Of a DNA stretch of 20,599 bases, positions 1 to 5,985 are shown one piece after another. A program made the translations under genes and the position numbers. A model generated the notes under the pieces. It searched no databases. It worked only from the letters and a program-made list of their open reading frames with translations, and was not told the DNA's origin. Within the stretch, counting starts at the first letter, position 1, and every line of letters begins with the position of its first letter. Source of the DNA: CAZTKP01 sp964614215 (GTDB taxonomy: Bacteria; UBP6; UBA1177); assembly GCA_964614215.1 (NCBI GenBank), contig CAZTKP010000036.1, forward strand, positions 1 to 20,599. The letters run 5' to 3'.

Positions 1-196
1 CCTTAACGATTAGATCGCTGAGGTGACTTTTGAGATTTTCATCGACATGAGTTCCTGGTTCTATCTCGATAGTTGAAAGATCAAGCTTCTTTGTTACTTT
101 CGCAGGAAGAGCTCCTTTGATAAAGTCACGAGTATTACTTAAATCCTGAAAAGTTTTCATGAAAAAGTTGTTGTGAATGGGTTCATTGTTTGACAT
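1..196 (-). CDS. Rpn-family (PD-(D/E)XK) recombination-promoting nuclease/transposase-like protein, 3' end missing
   Basis: Only the first 65 codons lie in the window; the frame runs open off base 1. The start is the ATG at 196-194, with GGAG about four bases upstream. The N-terminus reads MSNNEPIHNNFFMKTF and continues with a DLSNTRDFIKGALP segment and LSDLIVK. This matches the opening of the Rpn/Transposase_31 family (pattern: D-x-F-F-K-x-x-F ... A-x-D-F-L ... L-P ... S-D-L). Asp61 would be the first acidic residue of the PD-(D/E)XK nuclease core; the rest of the active site is outside the window. These proteins are DNA endonucleases linked to RecA-independent recombination and are often multicopy. 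It follows ruvX by 135 bases and has its own candidate promoter. Family call fairly sure; function inferred. Confidence 0.72.
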   Translation of the reverse strand, partial: MSNNEPIHNNFFMKTFQDLSNTRDFIKGALPAKVTKKLDLSTIEIEPGTHVDENLKSHLSDLIVK

Positions 197-233
197 GGCT
201 CCAGTATCCGCAAAGTTGATAAATCTAATAAAG

Positions 234-261
234 ATTATGTTAAAAAGTTTTTTAAATCAAT
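234..261 (-). promoter_or_regulatory. Candidate sigma70 promoter for the Rpn-like gene
   Basis: On the minus strand TTGATT (261-256), a 16-base spacer and CATAAT (239-234) lie about 40 bases before the ATG at 196. The surrounding A+T-rich gap (197-331) holds nothing else I can recognise. Matches are 4/6 and 5/6, so this is suggestive only. Confidence 0.38.
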
Positions 262-331
262 ATTTTTGAACTTCAAAGCCAACAGCGTCTTTACTTTTTT
301 ATTAGACTTTGTTTTTGGGAACGAACTGATT

Positions 332-787
332 TCAGTCAAGAACTTTAGATTTCAATTCCCGGAATTCGTTTGTTTCCATAAAACGTCGAAGAATTACAGC
401 GGCGGCAGCGGAATCTATTTTTCCCGCTTTTTTGTTTTTCTGATATTTTTTTGAAGAATTTGTCAGATTCACGGCTTCATCTGTGGAAAAGCTTTCATCC
501 TGAGAAAAGAAAAGAGTGTCGGGAAATCTTTCTTTAAGTCTTCTTTCAAAACCTTTGACAACAGGCATCATTCTGCCTTCCCGCCCTTCTGTGTTGAAGG
601 GATAGCCTATCACAAAGGCTGCGACTTCAAAGTCTTTTATTTCATTAACAACTCTATCAAGATCATCATTTATTGATTCTTTTCTTTTTACGGTTGTAAG
701 CGGAACTGGAATTAACCAGGTAGGATCAGTCACAGCCAGGCCAACATACTTGATACCGACATCAATTGAAACGACTCTTTTTGTCAT
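332..787 (-). CDS. ruvX: RuvX/YqgF family Holliday-junction resolvase-like nuclease
   Basis: A 151-aa protein of normal length for the YqgF/RuvX family. These are RNase H-fold cytoplasmic nucleases implicated in 16S rRNA 5' maturation and Holliday-junction processing. Family motifs are in order: SIDVGIKYVGLAVTD (residues 7-21, catalytic Asp9), VIGYPFNTEGREG (59-71), QDESFSTDEA (96-105, Glu98) and KIDSAAAAVIL (123-133, Asp125). The Asp/Glu/Asp triad is therefore intact. The start ATG (787) overlaps the stop of the upstream acidic protein as ATGA, implying translational coupling. It is the third gene of the rluD operon. The stop codon sits inside a short 5-bp inverted repeat (325-336) without a U tract. 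Confidence 0.93.
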   Translation of the reverse strand: MTKRVVSIDVGIKYVGLAVTDPTWLIPVPLTTVKRKESINDDLDRVVNEIKDFEVAAFVIGYPFNTEGREGRMMPVVKGFERRLKERFPDTLFFSQDESFSTDEAVNLTNSSKKYQKNKKAGKIDSAAAAVILRRFMETNEFRELKSKVLD

Positions 788-2004
788 TTTTTCCCGTAAA
801 GTTCCTTAAGCTGCTCTTCAACAACTTCCTTTATGATACCGCGGGCATTTTCATCAAGCCATTTTCTAAACTCATTTTTCATATCATCTGCACCTGCCGA
901 TACTACCGACTCAGGTTCCGGCGCTACAACTGGTTCCGGCTCCACTACAGGTTCAGGCTCCATATCAAACATATCGTCAATTTCCGGTTCACCCAGAGAA
1001 TCTTCCAGCGACTTTGCATTAGGCTTTTCTATCGGTTCTTCTAAAGGTTCTTCTATCGGCTCCGGCTCTTCTTCAAATTCTTTCATATCCTTAACTGTCT
1101 CTACTTCATTTTCCTGAGGTTTATTAATATTGATCGGGGCATCTTCCAGTTTAACATCCTCATCATTAAGAATTGACTCAAAAGCTGTCATCCGGCTTGA
1201 GGTAAGATCCTCCTCGTCAGAGATCTTTCCGATCTCATGATCGCTTTTTTCATTTTTTTCCTCATATTTATAATCATCGTCGAAAAGAAAATCCGCACTT
1301 TCTTCATCTTTTTTCGATGACACGGACTGTTCACCTTCAGGCTGCTTCAAAGGAACAGCGCCTCCGGCTTCTTCGTCCACATCTTTGTTGATGCTCATTA
1401 TTATAGAATCGATCTCATCTATTTTTTCAAAAATATCTTCTTTTTCTTTTTTCTGAACAGGCTCTTCTTCACCGACCTCAAAAACTGTCTTAGCTTCGGG
1501 ATCGATCTCCTCTTTTTCTATCTCCCATGAACTTCTGACAGGCTCTCCCTCACCTGCAGGAGTAAGCAGTTCCGCCTCCTCATCCTCCTCTACCGCAGGT
1601 TCAAGAAGCACCGCTTTTTCTCCGCTCATAGTCGCTTCTATCATATAATCCGCATCTTCCGGAGTAACATTGCCGGTAACTTTCATGAAAGAGACCTTCC
1701 CCAGAGCATTCACAAGTTCAGATCCTGAAAAATTTCTCGGAATAGTTGTTATTTTTTCGATCTTAGGCTTATTGTCGGAACACACTACAACGGGTTTTGA
1801 CGTAAGCACCATGGAGATTATTTTGTCGGGAACAATACCGCCCTCAACAACAGCGACATCAAACTCATCTTCTTTCATTGATACAAGAAAAGTGTTGAGA
1901 GAATCTCTATGCGAAATCTTCCACACAGAATCCTTAAGAAAATCTTCATACTTTTTTGCAATATCAAAGTTCGTTTCAAGAAGAAGAAGTTTTTTTTCAG
2001 CCAT
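784..2004 (-). CDS. Acidic protein: receiver-like N-terminus, Pro/Glu/Asp-rich linker, PopZ-like C-terminal helix
   Basis: 406 aa from ATG 2004, chosen because GGAGG lies five bases upstream; an in-frame start at 2028 lacks such a site. Residues 1-105 alternate beta and alpha as in response-regulator receiver folds (KKLLLLETNFDIAKKYEDFL, then FDVAVVEGG and PVVVCSDN). The usual phosphoacceptor position appears to be Glu54 (VVEGG), so phosphorylation is doubtful. Residues 135-370 are low-complexity, acidic and Pro-rich, with an EPEPVV repeat near 349-363. The last 33 residues, around FRKWLDENARGIIKEVVEEQ (379-398), form an amphipathic helix resembling the C-terminal region of PopZ (DUF2497; W-L-D-x-N-L-P ... 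V-x-x-x-V-x-x-E). That order (folded N-terminus, P/E/D linker, C-terminal oligomerisation helices) is PopZ-like, but homology is my inference. It overlaps rluD by 8 bases and ruvX by 4. Confidence 0.78.
   Translation of the reverse strand: MAEKKLLLLETNFDIAKKYEDFLKDSVWKISHRDSLNTFLVSMKEDEFDVAVVEGGIVPDKIISMVLTSKPVVVCSDNKPKIEKITTIPRNFSGSELVNALGKVSFMKVTGNVTPEDADYMIEATMSGEKAVLLEPAVEEDEEAELLTPAGEGEPVRSSWEIEKEEIDPEAKTVFEVGEEEPVQKKEKEDIFEKIDEIDSIIMSINKDVDEEAGGAVPLKQPEGEQSVSSKKDEESADFLFDDDYKYEEKNEKSDHEIGKISDEEDLTSSRMTAFESILNDEDVKLEDAPININKPQENEVETVKDMKEFEEEPEPIEEPLEEPIEKPNAKSLEDSLGEPEIDDMFDMEPEPVVEPEPVVAPEPESVVSAGADDMKNEFRKWLDENARGIIKEVVEEQLKELYGKK
904..960 (-). repeat. EPEPVV-type Pro-Glu repeat in the acidic linker
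   Basis: Codons 349-367 of the PopZ-like protein encode EPEPVVEPEPVVAPEPESVV-like units, about six residues each. The DNA shows matching near-repeats of ggttccggc/ggttcaggc on the plus strand. It is a low-complexity coding repeat, not a mobile element. Confidence 0.6.
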
Positions 2005-2962
2005 ACGTTCCTCCATTAAGGGAGCCAAGATAACTAATCACGTCCATCATATCTTCCGGCGGATCCACACTGAAACGATAGTCCTCACCATTAAGCTTAA
2101 AACCAAGCATTCCTGCATGAAGAAACTGCCGTCGCGATTTAGATAATAATAAATTTAAGCCTTTATCGGAAGTTTTTATTGTTCCGCCATAAAGAATATC
2201 ATTGAGAATAGGGTGCCCTAAATGCTTCATATGCATTCTGATCTGGTGTGTCCTTCCTGTTTCCAGCCTAAGCCTGACCATTGATGCAAAAGGATATTCC
2301 TCAACAACAAGATAATGTGTTACAGCCTTTCGACCATTTCTGACATCCGGAGAAAATCTTAATCTATTCACAGGATCTCTTCCGTGAAAAGTTTCTATAG
2401 TCCCCTCTTTTTCGCGCAGTTTTCCTCCCACAAGACAGATGTACTCTCTTTCAATATCGTGTTTTGAAAAAAGCCCTGAAAGTGCCTCGAAAGAGCCCGG
2501 GGTTTTAGCAACAACAAGAAGTCCCGACGTATCCTTATCTATTCTGTGGACCAACCCGGGTCTCACAGGATCTCCCGGACCCTCGGCAATTTTCAGATAA
2601 TGAAGAATTCCGTTTATCAAAGTTCCTGATGGATTTCCCGCACCTGGATGAACAACAAGCCCCGCCGGTTTATTAACGATCAGAAAAAGCTCGTTCTCAT
2701 AGACGATATCAAGCTCCATTTCTTCAGGTTCAACGGACATTTCCTCAGGGAAGTCTATCTCTATTTCCACAACATCTTTTCTGCGAAACTTATTAAAACT
2801 GTTCTTTGTAATAACTTTTCCATTGACAGTAAAGTTCTCGTTTTCAATATTTTTCTGAACTCTGGACCTGGAAATATCCAGTATAGAACTAAGGAAACTA
2901 TCCGCTCTGACCTTGAGATCTTTCGTAAGTGAAAATGATAAATTTCCTGAATAATCACTCAC
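1997..2962 (-). CDS. rluD: RluD/RluA-family 23S rRNA pseudouridine synthase
   Basis: 321 aa, normal for RluD. The start is GTG 2962, preceded by GAGGGA. A longer frame to 3025 is rejected because it would begin inside the -10 box of the promoter at 3025-3053, upstream of the likely transcription start. Order: N-terminal S4 RNA-binding domain (about residues 15-75, ILDISRSRVQKNIENENFTV), then the catalytic domain with LFLIVNKPAGLVVHPGAG and GLVHRIDKDTSGLLVVAK, whose Asp is the catalytic aspartate of the family. GRTHQIRMHMKHLGHPILND follows and is also diagnostic. RluD modifies U1911/1915/1917 in helix 69; RluC and RluA relatives look similar, so site specificity is inferred from the S4 domain and the HPGxGNPxGTL segment. 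First gene of the operon with the PopZ-like protein and ruvX. Confidence 0.93.
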   Translation of the reverse strand: MSDYSGNLSFSLTKDLKVRADSFLSSILDISRSRVQKNIENENFTVNGKVITKNSFNKFRRKDVVEIEIDFPEEMSVEPEEMELDIVYENELFLIVNKPAGLVVHPGAGNPSGTLINGILHYLKIAEGPGDPVRPGLVHRIDKDTSGLLVVAKTPGSFEALSGLFSKHDIEREYICLVGGKLREKEGTIETFHGRDPVNRLRFSPDVRNGRKAVTHYLVVEEYPFASMVRLRLETGRTHQIRMHMKHLGHPILNDILYGGTIKTSDKGLNLLLSKSRRQFLHAGMLGFKLNGEDYRFSVDPPEDMMDVISYLGSLNGGTYG

Positions 2963-3024
2963 CGATTTCCCTCGCTCATATTTCTGTGCAGTTAGACAGC
3001 ATAAAAAACTCCGGCAGCCTGACA

Positions 3025-3053
3025 ATTATAGTCTTTCGTCATACATTTGTAAA
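3025..3053 (-). promoter_or_regulatory. Strong sigma70-like promoter for the rluD operon
   Basis: Minus strand: TTTACA (3053-3048), 17-base spacer, TATAAT (3030-3025), matches of 5/6 and 6/6. The transcription start should be near 3018, giving a leader of about 55 bases to GTG 2962. The region 2963-3143 is a divergent promoter region; the opposing -35 box is about 22 bases away. Confidence 0.72.
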
Positions 3054-3074
3054 TACTTGAGGCTAAGTTAAAAA

Positions 3075-3102
3075 TTGACACTTCCTATATTTTATGTATA
3101 CC
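3075..3102 (+). promoter_or_regulatory. Candidate sigma70 promoter for the eight-gene plus-strand operon
   Basis: A perfect TTGACA (3075-3080), a 16-base spacer and TATACC (3097-3102). The start of transcription would be near 3109, about 35 bases before ATG 3144. The -10 match is only 4/6, so strength is uncertain. Confidence 0.55.
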
Positions 3103-3143
3103 TATGGACTAGAATTTTTTGTTTTTCGTGTTGAGGGAGAAAA

Positions 3144-4679
3144 ATGAGGTCATTTATCAAATCTTTGATCGTCTATACTGTGCTTTTTGCCTTTAATTTC
3201 ATTGCATTAACACCGACAGGCGTTAATCTCTCTGTTCTGCATGCCGACGATCTTGAAATCGATGAACTTGATGTCGGTCTGGATGATGAAGAGGACTATA
3301 AGGAAAAAGATGAGCTTGAAGAAGATCTTGGAGACGATCTAGGCGGAGAAAAAGATTCTCTGGATAATCTGGATAGTCTTGACGAGCCTCTCAATGAGCC
3401 TCTTGACGAACCTCTTCTTGATGACAAACCTATGGCTCAGGACGATAACGACTTCAGAAAAAAGATCGTAGCACTTTATCTCTATACAGACAGTTTTTCA
3501 CAGAAAAGTGCAGGAAATGTTGTAGCAGAAACAGCTTCCATGCTCGGTATATCAAGAGAATACAACTACTTAAAAACAGAATCAGAACTTTTCATCCCTT
3601 CGATGTCTGTTGCAAAAAGAGACTATAAAAGAGGTCTTGAAGAATTTGAAGAGGCAAAACAGCTTTATAATGATCTGAGCATCGAAGAAGCTATAGCAAA
3701 GTTTAAATCAGCAAAAAAGACTGTTGAAAAACATCTGGATAAACTCGCAGATATGAAGATCCTGGGAGACATCCTCCTGTATCTGGGCGCCAGCTATAAA
3801 ATGCTTGATGAAGAGTCTCAGGCGACACCTTACTTTTCCAGTTATCTCAGCATATATCCCAATGCCGAACTTGATGACGTTGTGTTCTCTCCGGAGATCG
3901 TAAGCTTCTTTAACGGGATCAAGGAAGATTTCCTGATGCTTCCCAACGGGTCTATTAAGTTCGACAGTTATCCTTCCGGAGCACTTGTATTCCTCAATGG
4001 AAAAGTTGTAGGAGTTACTCCGACAACCGTTCACGGAGTCACTGAAGGCCGCCACTTTTACAGGATCCACAAAACGGGATACAGAGACAGAGGAGATACT
4101 GTTCAGGTAAGAGAAAGAAGAACAGCTAACGTCAGCGAAGACCTTTCAAAATATGAAAAAACCTCTTATATTGAAAACGCGGAAAGGGATATGACAAAAG
4201 GTTTTGGACACCTTTCAATGCTCAGAAAAGCGGTTGACGTGGCAAAAGAGATAAACGTCGACTACATTCTCGTTACACTTATCACTGCCGATGCAGGAAA
4301 AATAAGATACGAAGGAAGACTTGTTAATGCAGAAAACAGATCTTTCAAAGAAGCTGATGCAACTTTTGAGATATTTGATCCTAAAGACTTGGCATCTATT
4401 CCTGAACTGCAGGATTTCAACAGGAAGCTTATTGATGACACTAAAGGATTCAGACCGATATCCGATGTCGCACTTGATGAAGCTGACATTCTCGGTGTCG
4501 GAGACATCGACAAGGATAAGGACAAGGATAAAGATAAAAAATCAAAGCCTGTCTACAAACAGTGGTGGCTCTGGACTATTCTCGGAGTTGTAGTTCTTGG
4601 AGGTGCCGGGGTCGGCACATACTTCCTTGTTAAAGATATGGACAAGGATAGCGGAGCTTCTCTCGAGGTAAACTTCTAA
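3144..4679 (+). CDS. Exported PEGA-domain protein with acidic N-terminus, TPR-like region and C-terminal membrane helix
   Basis: 511 aa; ATG 3144 has GAGGGAG six bases upstream. A signal peptide (residues 1-34, cleavage near LHA|DD) precedes a very acidic stretch (35-100) with DEPLNEPLDEPL units. Residues 105-260 are helical; AKFKSAKKTVEKHLDKLADM and YFSSYLSIYPNAELDD look like degenerate TPR repeats. A PEGA domain follows (about 268-330: GSIKFDSYPSGALVFLNGK, VGVTPTT, EGRHFYRIHKTGY). Residues 335-445 resemble no family I can name. Near the end come a DKDKDKDKDKK tract (456-466) and one hydrophobic helix after KPVYKQWWLWT (469-497), a tail seen in PEGA/TPR proteins of myxobacteria. PEGA domains are usually surface or periplasmic; the partner is unknown. 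First gene of an operon running to leuD. Confidence 0.85.
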   Translation: MRSFIKSLIVYTVLFAFNFIALTPTGVNLSVLHADDLEIDELDVGLDDEEDYKEKDELEEDLGDDLGGEKDSLDNLDSLDEPLNEPLDEPLLDDKPMAQDDNDFRKKIVALYLYTDSFSQKSAGNVVAETASMLGISREYNYLKTESELFIPSMSVAKRDYKRGLEEFEEAKQLYNDLSIEEAIAKFKSAKKTVEKHLDKLADMKILGDILLYLGASYKMLDEESQATPYFSSYLSIYPNAELDDVVFSPEIVSFFNGIKEDFLMLPNGSIKFDSYPSGALVFLNGKVVGVTPTTVHGVTEGRHFYRIHKTGYRDRGDTVQVRERRTANVSEDLSKYEKTSYIENAERDMTKGFGHLSMLRKAVDVAKEINVDYILVTLITADAGKIRYEGRLVNAENRSFKEADATFEIFDPKDLASIPELQDFNRKLIDDTKGFRPISDVALDEADILGVGDIDKDKDKDKDKKSKPVYKQWWLWTILGVVVLGGAGVGTYFLVKDMDKDSGASLEVNF

Positions 4680-4699
4680 ACAATCTTATGGAGACACAG

Positions 4700-4891
4700 A
4701 TGGATAATTTTAAGAAATTCGACAAAAGACTTATTGACAGAAAATTCAGAAACGGCGAAATTACTGAAAAAGATTATCAGAAGTTCTTGGATTCATTGGA
4801 AGAATGCAAGGATTTTGACGTTATTGACGAAGATGATATATTGAAAACAGCCGGAATAAAAAAGAGAGAGAGCAAAAAAGAAAATGACTGA
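4700..4891 (+). CDS. Small conserved hypothetical protein (63 aa)
   Basis: The start at ATG 4700 is chosen because GGAG stands six bases before it; an in-frame ATG at 4688 has no such site. The protein reads FKKFDKRLIDRKFRNGEITE then KDYQKFLDSLEE, an N-terminal helix-turn-helix-like hairpin with a Gly-Glu-Ile-Thr turn. Similar short proteins with an R-x-L-x-x-G-x-I-T-x-x-x-Y/L-x-x-x-L-x-x-L pattern occur in deltaproteobacterial genomes with no assigned function. The tail is acidic then strongly basic (KKRESKKEND). The stop overlaps the next start by 8 bases, so it is translated with the DUF1844 gene. Real gene very likely; role unknown. Confidence 0.8.
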   Translation: MDNFKKFDKRLIDRKFRNGEITEKDYQKFLDSLEECKDFDVIDEDDILKTAGIKKRESKKEND

Positions 4892-5180
4892 GACAGATAA
4901 AATAAAAAAATGCAGAAAAAGCGATCTTTCTTCGATCGTAAATCCATCTTTTGAAAGTCTGGTGTCTTCCATTTATTCGGCCGTACTCTTTAATCTTGGA
5001 GAAATAAAGATCAAGGGAAGCGAAGACATCTGTGATAACATTGATATGGCCCGGTTTAACATCGGCCTTCTTGAAATGCTTGCGGAAAAAACAAACGGCA
5101 ATCTTTCAAAAGAAGAGGACAACTATCTTCAGAGCGTTCTCGTAAACTCACAGGAGAGACTGAGTGAGCATCTCGAATAA
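4884..5180 (+). CDS. DUF1844 family protein
   Basis: 98 aa, within the normal range for this small family. The diagnostic pattern is clear: FESLVSSIYSAVLFNLGEIK (residues 23-42), then DNIDMARFNIGLLEMLAEKT (46-65) and NGNLSKEEDNYLQSVL (66-81). It matches DUF1844 (small helical protein with L-G-E and D-x-L-x-x-L-x-x-K-T-x-G-N-L-T/S-x-E-E signatures). No biochemical role is established to my knowledge, and no signal peptide is seen, so it is cytosolic. The start overlaps the 63-aa gene by 8 bases; its end overlaps the GTG of the next gene by 17 bases. Confidence 0.88.
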   Translation: MTETDKIKKCRKSDLSSIVNPSFESLVSSIYSAVLFNLGEIKIKGSEDICDNIDMARFNIGLLEMLAEKTNGNLSKEEDNYLQSVLVNSQERLSEHLE

Positions 5181-5985
5181 ATCTCTTTTTCTCGTTGAAG
5201 ATACAGCAAGAAATGCCGGAAAAACAGCACTTGAAGCTTTCCGGAACTCTTCTATGAAAAAAAGATATAAATCAGCTAAAGACCTCGTTACCGACATAGA
5301 TGAAAAAGTAGAGAATATGCTTATAAAGGACCTCGGCAAAATAGACCCCGTCCCGTTCTTAAGCGAAGAATTCAATCCGGATACAGAAATGAACGAGCCT
5401 GTCTGGATAGTTGATCCAATTGACGGAACAACTAACTTTGCGTCAGGGATCGCACCTTTCTGCATTTCTATCGGACACTGGAACGGCAGAGAAGTTGACC
5501 TGGGAGTCTGCTACCTGCCCGTAACCGATGAAATGTTCACAGCTTTCCTCGGTAACGGAGCATATCTGAACGGCGAATCCATACACGTAGATAATGAGTA
5601 CAACCCTTTGAAGATCGTTGCCGCAACAGGTTTTGCGGACATTACACATGATAACGAGAAAAATACTCTTAACGTTTTTAATTCGCTGATACTTAAAACA
5701 AGAGCTTTGCGGAGACTCGGTTCAGCTGCTACTGACCTGGTTTATACCGCCTGTGGAAAGTTCTCGTTCTTTTACGAGGCAGGACTTTCACCATGGGATG
5801 TAGCTGCAGGATCCCTCATAGTAAAGGAAGCAGGCGGGATCGTTACTGACTTCCAGGGAGAAAACAACTACATTAAGGGAAAAACCATAATCGCATCCAA
5901 CCCCGATATCTATAGTTTTATAAAAAATGAAATAGATCGTAATTATCCTGACAAACAAACAGAAATGGAGGAAAAAAATGTCTGA
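5164..5985 (+). CDS. suhB: Inositol-monophosphatase (SuhB-like) family phosphatase
   Basis: 273 aa, standard length. The start is GTG 5164, preceded by AGGAGAG five bases upstream and lying inside the end of the DUF1844 gene. All metal-site motifs are present: DLVTDID (residues 40-46), SEE (67-69), WIVDPIDGTTNF (81-92, Asp84 and Asp87) and LSPWDVAAGSLIVKEAGG (208-225, Asp212). The enzyme hydrolyses phosphate monoesters such as myo-inositol 1-phosphate with Mg2+ or Li+-sensitive chemistry; in E. coli SuhB also joins the rRNA antitermination complex. Fructose-1,6-bisphosphatase or histidinol-phosphatase activity is possible in this superfamily, so the substrate is not certain. Its stop overlaps the next ATG by 8 bases. 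Confidence 0.9.
   Translation: MSISNKSLFLVEDTARNAGKTALEAFRNSSMKKRYKSAKDLVTDIDEKVENMLIKDLGKIDPVPFLSEEFNPDTEMNEPVWIVDPIDGTTNFASGIAPFCISIGHWNGREVDLGVCYLPVTDEMFTAFLGNGAYLNGESIHVDNEYNPLKIVAATGFADITHDNEKNTLNVFNSLILKTRALRRLGSAATDLVYTACGKFSFFYEAGLSPWDVAAGSLIVKEAGGIVTDFQGENNYIKGKTIIASNPDIYSFIKNEIDRNYPDKQTEMEEKNV

Noticed and set aside
325..336. Inverted repeat ACTGA-TT-TCAGT at the ruvX stop as a terminator
   Set aside because: The stem is 5 bp with a 2-base loop and the minus-strand sequence after it is A-rich rather than U-rich.
833..1117. Ser/Gly-rich open frame on the plus strand
   Set aside because: It is the complement of the Pro/Glu-rich linker of the PopZ-like protein; no ribosome site or recognisable domain.
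2963..3025. N-terminal extension of RluD to a TTG at 3025
   Set aside because: That codon falls inside the -10 box, upstream of the predicted transcription start; GTG 2962 has a good ribosome site.
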